DNA of 64,000 nucleotides from Hyphomicrobium sp. (GCF_003987855.1 NZ_RXIZ01000001.1:23772-87771); one strand, 5' to 3'; counted from the first letter of the stretch, positions 1-8,891 are shown. Numbers and translations are program-made. Notes: a model not told the origin generated them from the sequence alone.

Positions 1-35
1 TATCCGCACCGATCAGCCAGCGAGGCAGTCAAAAA

Positions 36-398
36 ATGCAAAGCTATTTCTTTTGGACGTTCCTGCTGATCGTCTTCGCCGTCCTAAGCGTTGGCGGCAC
101 AATCTTCCTGCGCTCGTATCTAACGGGTACGTCGCCGAGCGCGCTGCTCTTTCGGCCAAAGGGCGATCGTCGGCTGGAAGTCGTGGATCACGCCAACATC
201 GACGGCCGGCGTAAGCTGATCTTGATTCGCCGCGATAACGTTGAGCATCTTCTGTTGACCGGCGGTCCGGTTGACGTCGTCGTCGAGACAGGCATTCAAG
301 GCCCGCCGGCTCGTGCGGTCGTACCAAATTCCGAGGCGGAGCCCGCTGCAATCCGACGTGCGCCGATCTTCAGCCGCGCAAACGAGCCTGCGCCGTAA
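36..398 (+). CDS. FliO-like small inner-membrane protein
   Basis: A 120-residue protein with one N-terminal membrane segment (about residues 5-27) followed by a soluble domain (about 44-90). That domain has the FliO layout: a charged RRLEVV strand, a basic RRKLILIRRD stretch, then HLLLTGGPVDVVVE. FliO helps assemble the FliP/FliQ/FliR export gate of the flagellar basal body. The ATG is preceded by a weak GAGG-like sequence. No other flagellar gene lies in the window, and the gene is near the left edge, so its operon cannot be judged. Rhizobial genomes can carry FliO-like proteins away from flagellar operons, so a non-flagellar role is possible. The family call is fairly secure; the role is inference. 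Confidence 0.65.
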   Translation: MQSYFFWTFLLIVFAVLSVGGTIFLRSYLTGTSPSALLFRPKGDRRLEVVDHANIDGRRKLILIRRDNVEHLLLTGGPVDVVVETGIQGPPARAVVPNSEAEPAAIRRAPIFSRANEPAP

Positions 399-415
399 CC
401 TTGCAACGAAATGAA

Positions 416-697
416 TTATTTCTCTGGCTCGACGTCGCCGAAGTCGGCCATCGATATTTTTTTCAGATTGAAATCGCTAACCGCGCTGGACGCATGCGCG
501 GTCTGCATTTGAGAACCCGTCGCCACCTGGCGGGGCGGAGGCGTACGCGAAGCGCGCGACAATGACCCTTGTTCCATATCGCCGGCACGAAATGGCGAAA
601 GGTCGAGTTCGCCAGCTTTCGCCGGCACGCTCGCGCCTAATGCCAGAAGCGCGATAAAATATTTTGCATGCACAGTCACGGACACCACTCCCCGCAA
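416..697 (-). CDS. small secreted protein, unknown function
   Basis: A 93-residue protein with an apparent signal peptide: a basic start, a hydrophobic core (YFIALLALGASV) and an AKA-type cleavage site near residue 28. The mature part is short, polar, rich in Ser and Gln, and has no cysteine pair or motif that I recognise. It converges on the FliO-like gene with a 17-nt gap and ends 97 nt from the dksA stop. The ATG at 697 is the longest start; a GTG a few codons in could also serve. The coding call rests on the signal peptide and the neat fit between neighbours. Confidence 0.5.
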   Translation of the reverse strand: MRGVVSVTVHAKYFIALLALGASVPAKAGELDLSPFRAGDMEQGSLSRASRTPPPRQVATGSQMQTAHASSAVSDFNLKKISMADFGDVEPEK

Positions 698-794
698 TCG
701 CGGATGTGAAAGTGTCCGGCAAATCCCTTAAGAGGTGGTGAACCGCCGTGTCGAAACGACACCCCTCACGCTGCAGGAGCGCGCGCTAACGCAC

Positions 795-1556
795 CTACTC
801 TTCGCGATAGACCTTTTCGCGCCGTTCGTGGCGTTCCTGGGCTTCAACCGACAAGGTGGCGATCGGCCGAGCATCGAGACGCTTCAACCCGATCGGCTCG
901 CCGGTATCTTCACAGTATCCGTACGAGCCATCTTCGATCCGGCCCAGCGCCGCATCGATCTTCGCAATGAGCTTACGCTGCCGGTCGCGCGTTCTGAGCT
1001 CCGTCGCCCGGTCCGTTTCAGACGTCGCGCGATCGGCGAGATCGGCGTGCTGCGTGGAATCCTCGTGAAGAATCGCGAGGGTCTCGCGCGTTTGACGGAG
1101 AATCTCATCCTTCCAGTCGAGCAGGCGCTTTCGAAAGTAGGCCTTGTGCATGTCATTCATGAACGGCTCGCTTTCCGAAGGCTTGTAGCCTGGCGGAAGA
1201 ACGATATCTGCAATCTTTACGCGGGCAGCCATCTTCTTGTTCGTACCCTCTGACTTTTTCGAAGCCGTCGACTTGGCGACCGCTAATGTTCGCGCCGGAG
1301 CTTTCACCTCACTCGGCGGCTCCGCGATAGACCTGCTAACGGCCTGAGCGCCCTTCCCCGTCGGGCCTTTTTTTGGCGTACTCTTTGCGGCAGCCTTTGC
1401 CACCTTAATTTTCGCAGCTGCGAGCTTTTTTGCCTTTGCTGGCTTAGCGATGACTGTGCGCGATACCGCACTTTTGCCCGCGCCACTGGCTTTCGTCGCG
1501 GTCTTCCTGGAGACCGTTTTGGACTTCGCAGCCTTCGTGCCGGTTGCCTTGCTCAT
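795..1556 (-). CDS. dksA: DksA-family RNA polymerase-binding regulator with Lys/Ala-rich N-terminal extension
   Basis: DksA binds in the secondary channel of RNA polymerase and works with ppGpp in the stringent response. The DksA part covers about residues 115-253: a lead-in PPGYKPSESEPF, a coiled coil with ATSETDRATELRTRDRQRK, and a C-terminal finger. The finger keeps only one cysteine (GYCEDTGEPIG, then SVEAQERHE where C-x-x-C would be), the degenerate form common in alphaproteobacteria. Residues 1-108 are an unusual tail rich in Lys, Ala, Ser and Thr, like bacterial histone-H1-like proteins. An internal ATG (Met109, position 1232) would give a normal-sized DksA. The tail is open throughout and begins after a clean intergenic region, so the long form is plausible but unproved. 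Confidence 0.85.
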   Translation of the reverse strand: MSKATGTKAAKSKTVSRKTATKASGAGKSAVSRTVIAKPAKAKKLAAAKIKVAKAAAKSTPKKGPTGKGAQAVSRSIAEPPSEVKAPARTLAVAKSTASKKSEGTNKKMAARVKIADIVLPPGYKPSESEPFMNDMHKAYFRKRLLDWKDEILRQTRETLAILHEDSTQHADLADRATSETDRATELRTRDRQRKLIAKIDAALGRIEDGSYGYCEDTGEPIGLKRLDARPIATLSVEAQERHERREKVYREE

Positions 1557-1846
1557 CGTCCGCCTCTCCAGAGGCTGCGTTCGCTCGAGCCGATCTTCCT
1601 CCGCCGAAAAAAGCTCTACTGTGAGTCGGCCTCGTTCGGCCGCCCCTTATCTATGTGCGATGCCCTCCGAGTCAAGCTCGGCCCGTCGCTATCATAAATT
1701 TTAGGGCTGCGATTTTTACCGAGATAAATCAAGCTTCTAACATATTATCAGGGCAAGGATCGCAATGAGCGGTCCCAGTCTTGATTGTGTGGGAGTGCTC
1801 TTCGGTCACCTTGCGAGGACAAGCCCTCGGAGTTTAGTGACGAACC

Positions 1847-2692
1847 ATGAATTTCGAAGGTACCTCCGCCTATGTCGCGACGCCCGATCTCAAGATCGCG
1901 GTCAACGCCGCTGTAAAGCTACAGCGGCCTCTCCTCATCAAAGGAGAGCCGGGAACTGGCAAATCCGTTCTTGCGGCAGAAGTCGCAAAGGCACTCGGCG
2001 CGCCCCTAATCGAGTGGCATATCAAATCGACGACCAAGGCGCAGCAGGGTCTTTACGAGTACGACGCCGTCTCACGGCTACGTGACGGCCAGCTTGGTGA
2101 CGAACGCGTCAAGAATATCGCCAACTACATCAAGCGCGGAAAACTGTGGGACGCGTTCGCTGCTCCGGAACGCTGCGTCCTGCTGATCGACGAGATCGAC
2201 AAAGCCGACATCGAGTTTCCCAACGATCTTCTGCAAGAACTCGACCGCATGGAGTTCTTCGTCTACGAGACGAGCGAGACGATCAAGGCAACGACACGAC
2301 CAGTCGTTATCATCACTTCGAATAACGAAAAGGAACTGCCCGACGCGTTCCTGCGCCGCTGCTTTTTCCATTTCATCAAGTTCCCCGACACCGAAACGAT
2401 GCGCCAGATCGTCGAAGTGCATTTTCCGGGCCTGAAAAATCGGCTCGTGAGCGATGCGCTCCGCGTCTTCTATGAACTTCGCGAAGTGCCAGGACTGAAG
2501 AAAAAGCCATCCACTTCCGAGCTTCTCGATTGGTTGAAATTGCTTCTTCACGAAGACATCGATCCAGCGCTCGTGCGGGAGAATGATCCTCGCAAACTGG
2601 TGCCGCCGTTGGCCGGCGCACTCATCAAGAACGAGCAGGATGCTCAGCTGCTGGAGCGTCTCGCGTTCATGTCGCGGCGCCGAGGTGAGTAA
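1847..2692 (+). CDS. MoxR-family AAA+ ATPase
   Basis: A 281-residue AAA+ ATPase of the MoxR group, which acts as a chaperone that matures or inserts cofactors into protein complexes. Walker A is GEPGTGKS (33-40), Walker B LLIDEID (112-118), sensor 1 TSNN (157-160), with an arginine pair at 170-171. Most MoxR genes of this type are followed by a von Willebrand factor A (CoxE-like) partner. Here the next gene, 392 nt on, is asparagine synthetase, so no partner is visible. It is divergent from dksA across about 290 nt. The start is ATG after TTTAGTGACGAACC, with a weak ribosome site. The family is certain; the client protein is unknown. Confidence 0.88.
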   Translation: MNFEGTSAYVATPDLKIAVNAAVKLQRPLLIKGEPGTGKSVLAAEVAKALGAPLIEWHIKSTTKAQQGLYEYDAVSRLRDGQLGDERVKNIANYIKRGKLWDAFAAPERCVLLIDEIDKADIEFPNDLLQELDRMEFFVYETSETIKATTRPVVIITSNNEKELPDAFLRRCFFHFIKFPDTETMRQIVEVHFPGLKNRLVSDALRVFYELREVPGLKKKPSTSELLDWLKLLLHEDIDPALVRENDPRKLVPPLAGALIKNEQDAQLLERLAFMSRRRGE

Positions 2693-3084
2693 CAGGCTCA
2701 CAGGCGGTAACTGCCGTTTACGTCGGGAATAAGTCCCCTCGATACTGAACGCCAATGAGGAAATTATCTTGCTCGATCAGAGCTATCGTCCTGGGATGCA
2801 ACCCTTGCGTTCTTCCCGCCCAGTAACAATGTGCTATGAGGCTTTAGGCTGTTCGGTCTAATCCGCGGCGGCAACGTGCGTATTTGTCGCTCGCGGTAAC
2901 CACCATTATGAGCCGGACTGGCAATATAGGTTCCGGCTCGGCAATCAACTGCCCTCAGTGCCTGACGATGTGCCGGCGAGCGCGTCCCTAAAGAAAACCG
3001 GCGGAGTGGGACGCCGCCGAAAGCGATACCTATCTCTGACCGGCAGATTGCCTGCCGTTCAGCTGATGAACCGTTGGAAACCCC
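2693..3084 (+). other. non-coding gap between moxR and asnB
   Basis: I see no credible gene in these 392 bases; the open frames here are antisense extensions of asnB or lack coding character. A short inverted repeat (GTTCA, 5 nt, TGAAC at 3057-3071) lies just upstream of the asnB start. A GGAA ribosome site sits 5 nt before that ATG. The gap is long enough for a promoter and leader for asnB, but I could not identify one with confidence. Confidence 0.5.
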
Positions 3085-5127
3085 ATGTGTGGAATTTTCG
3101 GAATTATCGATCTCAAGGGCCGTCGTTCGGTACCTCTCTCGGTCCTGAAGCGCGCCGCCGATGCGATGCTCCATCGGGGTCCCGATGAAGACGGATACCT
3201 TCAGCGGCCTGGATTTGGATTTGCCGCGCGCCGTTTGAGCATCGTCGGTCTCGCCGACGGTCAACAGCCGGTCTTCAACGAAGACAAGTCGATCGCGGCT
3301 ATCTTCAACGGCGAGATTTTCGATCACGACGATTGGCGCCAGCAACTTCGCGGCCTCGGCCACACACTGACGACCCATTGCGACACCGAACTGTTTCCGC
3401 ACATGTGGGAACAGTACGGAGAAGACATGTTCGAGAAGTTCAACGGCCAGTTCGCCGTTGCCCTGTTCGACGAACGCAAACAGAAGTTCATCCTGGCGCG
3501 AGACCGGTTCGGAATTTGTCCGCTCTACTGGACGCGCACCACCCGCTTCGGCACCGATTGGCTCGTCTTCGGATCAGAGATCAAAACCATTCTGGCGACC
3601 GGCCTCGTAGAACCGAAAGCTGATCCCCGCGGCATCGATGCCCTCTTCAACTTCCTTGCTGTTCCCGGACCCGCAAGCTGCTTTGAAGGCATCAACATCC
3701 TGCCTCCAGGCCATTTCCTGACAATATCGCGAGGCCGCGTAGGCGAAGACGCTCACATCGATGAGCGCACCTACTGGCAGATGAATTTCCCCGACATGGG
3801 GAAAGAGACGCGTTTTGCCGACGAAGAAAAACTCGTCAAAGACTTCGAAGCCGTTCTCTACGACGCTGTGAAGCGTCGCCTGCGCGCCGACGTGCCGGTG
3901 GCCTCTTATCTTTCCGGGGGCGTCGATTCCAGCACTGTCGTCGCCATGGCGAAAGACATTCTTGGAGCGGCTCCCGCGACGTTCACCGTCAAGATCCGCG
4001 ATCCGAAACTGGACGAGACCGAGCAGGCGTCGATCATCTCGAAGCACCTCTCGGCCGATCCTTACGTCGTCGCGTGCGGGTCAGAGGAAATCGTTTCGAA
4101 CTATCAGCGCCTACTCGTCGCAACAGAAGCGCCCGTCACGGATACCTCGTGCACGGCCTTGATGATGCTTGCCGGCAAGGTGCACGAGAAAGGCTTCAAA
4201 GTCGCGCTGACCGGCGAAGGCTCCGACGAATGGCTGGCGGGCTATCCATGGTACAAGTTCGACCGCATTATCGAATGGATGGGCAAGGCGTCCGGCGGAG
4301 CGCTCCCGCCGCGGATGCAGCGGCTTTTCCATCGGTGGCTCGGGTGCAACGACGAAGCGATCGCCTACCTCGATAAGTGCGTGGAATCATCGGGCGGCAT
4401 GCACGCCTTCCAGCGCTTCTACGACCTTCTTGGCGCCTCGCGCTTCCGCTTCTATAGCCCCGGCATGATGGCTGGCCTGAGCAGCCATGATCCCTATCTC
4501 GCGATCGATCCGGACGCCGGCCGCGCCGCGAAATGGCATCCCGTGAACCGCGGTGTCTACTGGGCCGGCAAGATCCACCTTCCCGGCCAGCTCCTGAGCC
4601 TGAAGGGCGATCGCATCGCGATGAGCCAGTCGGTCGAGATGCGCTATCCGTTCCTGGACAACAACGTCTTCGACTTCCTCGCCGGCATCGATCCGAAGTG
4701 GAAGCTCAAGGGCCTGACCGAGAAATACTTGCTCCGCCGCGTGGCCGAGAAGTGGCTACCGAAATCCATCGCCTGGCGTCCGAAAGGCATGTTCCGTGCC
4801 CCGCTCGACGGGTTCTTCCTCGAACAGCGTCTGCCCTACGTCGACGAGCTTCTCAGTGATGAGTCGATCAAGAAGGCCGGATACTTTGATGCCAAGGCGG
4901 TCGCGAAATGGCGCGCCGATTACAAGAACCTTTCCTGGTGGGGCTATCAGCGTCAGTCGGGTGAGTTGGGCCTCGTTGCCGTACTCGCGACCCAGCTTTG
5001 GCACCACACCTACATCGATCCGACCCTCGCGAGCTTGCCAGACTGGCGGGCGCTCTCCGGCGTTCCGGCAGAGTGGAGCGATCTCGATTTTGCAGAAAAG
5101 ACGATGGCGGAGGAAAGCGTCGCCTAA
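3085..5127 (+). CDS. asnB: asparagine synthase (glutamine-hydrolysing)
   Basis: A class II glutamine amidotransferase that converts aspartate, glutamine and ATP to asparagine. The N-terminal glutaminase domain starts MCGIFGI, so Cys2 is the nucleophile, and contains HRGPDEDG (30-37) and a NGEIFDH loop. The C-terminal synthetase domain has the ATP pyrophosphatase loop SGGVDSS (277-283) and a second conserved block, GEGSDEWLAGYPWYKF. At 680 residues it is longer than E. coli AsnB and resembles the longer bacterial AsnB group. Some members of that group amidate cell-envelope substrates instead of free aspartate, so the substrate is not settled. The gene converges on the tetR gene with a 24-nt gap and is probably monocistronic. 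Confidence 0.93.
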   Translation: MCGIFGIIDLKGRRSVPLSVLKRAADAMLHRGPDEDGYLQRPGFGFAARRLSIVGLADGQQPVFNEDKSIAAIFNGEIFDHDDWRQQLRGLGHTLTTHCDTELFPHMWEQYGEDMFEKFNGQFAVALFDERKQKFILARDRFGICPLYWTRTTRFGTDWLVFGSEIKTILATGLVEPKADPRGIDALFNFLAVPGPASCFEGINILPPGHFLTISRGRVGEDAHIDERTYWQMNFPDMGKETRFADEEKLVKDFEAVLYDAVKRRLRADVPVASYLSGGVDSSTVVAMAKDILGAAPATFTVKIRDPKLDETEQASIISKHLSADPYVVACGSEEIVSNYQRLLVATEAPVTDTSCTALMMLAGKVHEKGFKVALTGEGSDEWLAGYPWYKFDRIIEWMGKASGGALPPRMQRLFHRWLGCNDEAIAYLDKCVESSGGMHAFQRFYDLLGASRFRFYSPGMMAGLSSHDPYLAIDPDAGRAAKWHPVNRGVYWAGKIHLPGQLLSLKGDRIAMSQSVEMRYPFLDNNVFDFLAGIDPKWKLKGLTEKYLLRRVAEKWLPKSIAWRPKGMFRAPLDGFFLEQRLPYVDELLSDESIKKAGYFDAKAVAKWRADYKNLSWWGYQRQSGELGLVAVLATQLWHHTYIDPTLASLPDWRALSGVPAEWSDLDFAEKTMAEESVA

Positions 5128-5151
5128 CCCTAGGCGGCGCTTCCGCGCGAA

Positions 5152-5817
5152 TTAGGCCGCGTAGCCTTTGAGGAACATCGCTAGGCCGGAGCTGACGTTC
5201 TTCTCGATATCCTCGCGCGGCGGAGCACCGGCGATAACGCCGTAAAGGCGGGCTTTGCACAACCCGCCTTGTATCACCTCGCACAATTGCGCAGCTGCCA
5301 GCCGGGTGTCGGGAATGTTCAAGCGCCCTGCCGCAACGTGGTGGTCGAGATACTTCGCCACCGCATTGATCACGCGGACCGGTCCCGCCTCATAGAACTC
5401 CGAACCGATTTCCGGCATTCGTTCGGCCACGCTGATGACGATCCGATGCGCCGCAATCACGAAAGGCGCCGCCATCGTCTCGAGCATCTCGATTCCGAAA
5501 CGATACAAGACATCCTCAAGCGGCTGATCGACATCGAGGAGCGCGATCTTTTCAGCGATATGCCGGTCGCGATGCTCCGCGCAGATTGCCGTGAAAAGAT
5601 GTTCCTTGTCCTGAAAGTAGACGTACAGCGTTGCCTTAGAGACCTGCGCCGCACGCGCCACGTCGCTCATGCTCGTGGCATCGAACCCTAGCTCGGAAAA
5701 GATCCTACCCGCGCCGTCGAGAATCTGACGCCGCTTCGCGGGGTCGGTGCCTGCTGCAGGCCGACCGCCGCGCCGTTCATCCTTGGGGCCAGAGCCGGTG
5801 AACTGTGAACCTTCCAT
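5152..5817 (-). CDS. TetR/AcrR-family repressor of the adjacent efflux genes
   Basis: A 221-residue TetR-type regulator. Residues 27-73 form the DNA-binding domain, with a classic helix-turn-helix (TSMSDVARAAQVSKATLYVYF, split here: TSMSDVARAAQ then VSKATLYVYF) at about 48-68. The C-terminal ligand-binding part resembles the AefR-like type. It is transcribed divergently from the emrA/emrB pair. The 170-nt space between them holds two strong and one weaker copy of the same palindrome (GAACC, 4 nt, GGTTC). This arrangement is typical of a repressor that controls itself and the pump. The inducer is unknown. The family call is certain; the target assignment is inferred from position and the repeated sites. 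Confidence 0.92.
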   Translation of the reverse strand: MEGSQFTGSGPKDERRGGRPAAGTDPAKRRQILDGAGRIFSELGFDATSMSDVARAAQVSKATLYVYFQDKEHLFTAICAEHRDRHIAEKIALLDVDQPLEDVLYRFGIEMLETMAAPFVIAAHRIVISVAERMPEIGSEFYEAGPVRVINAVAKYLDHHVAAGRLNIPDTRLAAAQLCEVIQGGLCKARLYGVIAGAPPREDIEKNVSSGLAMFLKGYAA

Positions 5818-5836
5818 AACCTCATCCTACCCGATC

Positions 5837-5850
5837 GAAACCCGCGGTTC
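5837..5850. promoter_or_regulatory. weaker copy of the TetR-type palindrome
   Basis: GAAAC, 4 nt, GGTTC: one mismatch to the two sites downstream. It lies 20 nt from the tetR start, where binding would block tetR transcription or early elongation. Its centre is 35 nt from the next site. Confidence 0.4.
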
Positions 5851-5871
5851 AATTCAAACATCGTAAAAAAC

Positions 5872-5885
5872 GAACCAGACGGTTC
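5872..5885. promoter_or_regulatory. TetR-type operator, site 1
   Basis: A perfect inverted repeat, GAACC-AGAC-GGTTC, in the tetR/emrA divergent region. The same arms recur at 5934-5949 with a different spacer sequence of the same length, which argues for a specific binding site. Confidence 0.7.
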
Positions 5886-5933
5886 AGTTTCATCTTGATC
5901 TCTACCGTTCCAGCCTGTATGTCAAGTGCAAAG

Positions 5934-5949
5934 TGAACCAAATGGTTCA
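5934..5949. promoter_or_regulatory. TetR-type operator, site 2, next to emrA
   Basis: A perfect 16-bp inverted repeat, TGAACC-AAAT-GGTTCA, 38 nt upstream of the emrA start. It is the best copy of the palindrome and lies where it would overlap or follow the emrA promoter. Confidence 0.75.
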
Positions 5950-5987
5950 GTACAACGTTCAATCGTCCATGAAGCGAGGCGGGCGTG

Positions 5988-7274
5988 ATGGGCAGACATA
6001 ACTTGAACAGCGTTTTGAAGAGTTCGCAGGAAGAAGCCGGATCGGCACCGCAGGAGACGAGCGACAGCCATACTGGGCCGGCACCGGCGCGCGTGAGCAG
6101 CATCTCACCGGTATCCACGCCCCGCGGCGCACCGCAGGCAAAGGCTGACGAGGCCGAAGCGCGGGCGCGAAACGCTGAAACCACGACTCCCGCCGATACC
6201 GCCAAGCCGCGCTCGCATCGCAAGCCGATCTTCATCGGTCTCGGGATCCTGGCGCTCCTCGCCGCTGTCTACTTTGGCTACGATTACTTCACCGTCGGCC
6301 GCTTCATGATCTCGACCGATGACGCCTACGTCGGCGCCTATATGTCGATAGTCTCTCCCAAAGTTTCAGCGATCGTGACCGACGTTCCCGTGGTCGACAA
6401 TCAAGCGGTCAAAGCCGGGCAAGTCCTCGTTCATCTTGACGAGGGCGATTACCGCCTCGCGCTCGAGCAGGCTGAATCGAAGCTTGCGACGCAAATGGCG
6501 GTCATCCAGACGTTCGAAGCTCAAATCCGTGCAGCGGAAGCGACCGCCAGCCAAGCGCGCGCTCAACTCGATGCAGCAAAGGCCAACGTCATCAAGACGC
6601 AAGCCGACTTTGAGCGCACGAATGCTCTCACGGCAAAAGACTACGCGTCCAAGTCTACGCTTGATGCGGCGGTCGCCGCGCGCGACTCCGCCACAGCACA
6701 GGTCAAAGCCAACGAAGCCGGCATTCAATCCGCTGACGCGAACGTAGCGTTGCTCCATGCCCAGCGCATCCAGGCGGAAAAGACAGCGAAGGAACTCCAG
6801 GTCGCCGTCGACCAAGCCAAGCGCGATCTTTCCTTCACCACGATCTATGCGCCTTTCGATGGCGTCGTCGGTAACCGCGGTGGCGTCCAAGTCGGCGATT
6901 ACGTCACGCCAGGCAAACGTCTGATGGCCGTGGTGCCGCTCGACAAGGTGTTTGTCGATGCAAACTACAAAGAGACGCAGCTTCCCCCGATCACGGCGGG
7001 CCAGAAAGCGACCGTCTGGGTAGACGCGCTCAACGGCGAGGCACTGAAGGGCACAGTTGAAAGCGTTTCTCCCGCGTCCGGCTCGCAGTTTTCACTTCTC
7101 CCCCCGGAGAACGCGACGGGCAACTTCACCAAGATCGTCCAGCGCGTACCCGTGCGCATCGCGATCCCTGCATCCGAAGCAAAAGGCAAGCTGCGCCCGG
7201 GACTGTCCGTTGTGGTCAGCGTAGATACGCGGTCGGCCGCAGCATCTAAGCCGGACAATACCGCCCAGAACTAG
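5988..7274 (+). CDS. emrA: EmrA-like membrane-fusion (HlyD family) efflux subunit
   Basis: The periplasmic adaptor of a tripartite EmrAB-type drug efflux pump. After a low-complexity cytoplasmic tail (1-79) there is one membrane segment (about 80-98). A biotinyl-lipoyl half (ISTDDAYVGAYMSIVSPKV) follows, then a long Ala/Gln-rich coiled coil (about 165-285), the second lipoyl half (FTTIYAPFDGVVGNRG) and a beta-barrel domain. I chose ATG 5988; an in-frame GTG lies immediately before it. A purine-rich GAAGCGAGGCGG precedes it. The gene is followed 30 nt on by the MFS partner and sits under the palindrome tested above. The 80-residue tail is longer than usual for EmrA. Substrate unknown. Confidence 0.92.
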   Translation: MGRHNLNSVLKSSQEEAGSAPQETSDSHTGPAPARVSSISPVSTPRGAPQAKADEAEARARNAETTTPADTAKPRSHRKPIFIGLGILALLAAVYFGYDYFTVGRFMISTDDAYVGAYMSIVSPKVSAIVTDVPVVDNQAVKAGQVLVHLDEGDYRLALEQAESKLATQMAVIQTFEAQIRAAEATASQARAQLDAAKANVIKTQADFERTNALTAKDYASKSTLDAAVAARDSATAQVKANEAGIQSADANVALLHAQRIQAEKTAKELQVAVDQAKRDLSFTTIYAPFDGVVGNRGGVQVGDYVTPGKRLMAVVPLDKVFVDANYKETQLPPITAGQKATVWVDALNGEALKGTVESVSPASGSQFSLLPPENATGNFTKIVQRVPVRIAIPASEAKGKLRPGLSVVVSVDTRSAAASKPDNTAQN

Positions 7275-7304
7275 GACGGCCTCTGACGAGCCTGAGAGTG
7301 GGCA

Positions 7305-8891
7305 ATGACGATAGCCACCACATATTCGGACGAACCGAAGAAACTCGATTGGATCGGGGTTACGCCGCGCGAACTGGCGGGCTTTCTCGCCATGGTCTTC
7401 GGCATGTTCATGGCGATCCTCGACATTCAAATCGTCTCGGCTTCTCTGAAGGAAATCCAGGCGGGCATTTCGGCGAGTTCCGATGAGATCACCTGGGTTC
7501 AAACGTCCTATCTGATTGCCGAAGTTGTGATGATCCCGCTCTCGGGCTTTCTGGCGCGAGTGTTCTCGACACGGGTCCTGTTCTTCAGTGCGGCCGTGGG
7601 CTTCACGGCGGCCAGCGCGCTGTGCGCGACTGCCACCAACATCAATGAGATGATCGTTTATCGTGCGATCCAGGGCTTCATCGGCGGCGGCATGATCCCG
7701 AGCGTATTTGCCGTGGCCTTTACGCTTTTCCCGCGATCTAAGCAAAGCATCGTCTCACCGATCATCGGCCTTGTCGCGACCCTTGCGCCGACGATCGGCC
7801 CGACCGTCGGTGGTTATCTCACCGACACGTATTCCTGGCACTGGTTATTCCTCATCAATGTCGTGCCGGGTATTCTCGTCGCCATCGCCGTCTTCTTTCT
7901 CGTTGATTTCGACAAACCGAACTACGCGCTCCTCGATCGTTTCGATTTCGTCGGCCTCATCGGGATGGCGATGTTCCTAGGCTCACTCGAATACGTTCTC
8001 GAAGAGGGGCCGCGCTACGATTGGTTCGACGATCAGACGATTGCAGTCTTCGGCGTGCTCACGGTTCTCGGCGCGCTGATCTTCTTCTGGCGCGCGGCGA
8101 CGGCTGAAGATCCGATCGTCGAGCTTCGCGCCTTCAAGAATCGCAATTTCGCATTCGGTTCAGCCTTCAGCTTCACCATGGGCATCGGCCTCTACGGGTT
8201 GACCTACGTCTACCCCGTTTATTTGGGGCAGGTGCGCGGATACGATTCCCTGATGATCGGTCAGACGATGTTCGTGACCGGCGTCGCGATGTTCATGACC
8301 GCGCCGGTCAGCGGCCGGCTCTCAGCACTGATCGATCCCCGATACATGATGCTGATCGGCTTCGCCGGCTTTGCACTCGGAACCTATATCGCGTCTTACA
8401 TCACGCCCGATTGGGACTTCTGGGAACTGATGGTGCCGCAGATTTTGCGTGGCTCGTCGCTCATGTTGTGCATGGTGCCGATTACCAACCTGTCGTTGGG
8501 AACGTTGCCGCACGACCAGATGAAAAATGCGTCGGGATTGTTCAATCTCACCCGCAACCTCGGCGGCGCCGTGGGTCTGGCCGCCATCAACACGCTACTC
8601 AATAAGCGACTCGACTTGCATCTCGCACGCTTGCACGAACAGGTCGCTTGGGGGCATCAAGCTGCCGAAGAACAATTGGCTATGATGCAGCAAAACTTCG
8701 GCATGGCGATGCATTCCGATGGCGATGCCGCGGCGTTGAAGAAGCTCGCGATGCTCGTGCGCAATCAGGCAAACGTGCTCTCGTTCGCCGATCTCTTCAT
8801 CGTGCTCACCGTTCTCTTCGCTGTGACTGGGGTGTTCACGCTCCTCATGCGAAAACCCGGCGCCGTCCCCGCTGGAGCCGGCGGCCACTAA
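7305..8891 (+). CDS. emrB: EmrB-like MFS drug exporter (DHA2 family)
   Basis: A 528-residue, 14-helix major-facilitator exporter of the DHA2 group, the inner-membrane pump partner of the preceding EmrA-like protein. The first helix carries FMAILDIQIVSASL, matching the LDxTIV motif of the group. The proton-coupling motif C region (LAPTIGPTVGGYL) is present. It forms an operon with emrA (30-nt gap). Its stop overlaps by 4 nt the stop of the convergent gene on the other strand. Substrate is unknown; hydrophobic toxic compounds are usual for the family. Confidence 0.93.
   Translation: MTIATTYSDEPKKLDWIGVTPRELAGFLAMVFGMFMAILDIQIVSASLKEIQAGISASSDEITWVQTSYLIAEVVMIPLSGFLARVFSTRVLFFSAAVGFTAASALCATATNINEMIVYRAIQGFIGGGMIPSVFAVAFTLFPRSKQSIVSPIIGLVATLAPTIGPTVGGYLTDTYSWHWLFLINVVPGILVAIAVFFLVDFDKPNYALLDRFDFVGLIGMAMFLGSLEYVLEEGPRYDWFDDQTIAVFGVLTVLGALIFFWRAATAEDPIVELRAFKNRNFAFGSAFSFTMGIGLYGLTYVYPVYLGQVRGYDSLMIGQTMFVTGVAMFMTAPVSGRLSALIDPRYMMLIGFAGFALGTYIASYITPDWDFWELMVPQILRGSSLMLCMVPITNLSLGTLPHDQMKNASGLFNLTRNLGGAVGLAAINTLLNKRLDLHLARLHEQVAWGHQAAEEQLAMMQQNFGMAMHSDGDAAALKKLAMLVRNQANVLSFADLFIVLTVLFAVTGVFTLLMRKPGAVPAGAGGH

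Noticed and set aside
748-762. GTGTCG-AAA-CGACAC hairpin after dksA
   Set aside because: Six-base arms with a 3-nt loop and no T run; too small to call a terminator.
735-1253. Long plus-strand frame over dksA
   Set aside because: Antisense shadow of the DksA core, whose conserved residues are on the minus strand.
2078-2755. Minus-strand frame over moxR
   Set aside because: Antisense shadow; MoxR motifs are certain on the plus strand.
3057-3071. GTTCA-N5-TGAAC before asnB
   Set aside because: Short, single copy and directly on the ribosome site region; not enough for an operator call.
2764-3402. Minus-strand frame across the moxR-asnB gap
   Set aside because: Half of it is antisense to the asnB glutaminase domain and its sequence resembles no protein family.
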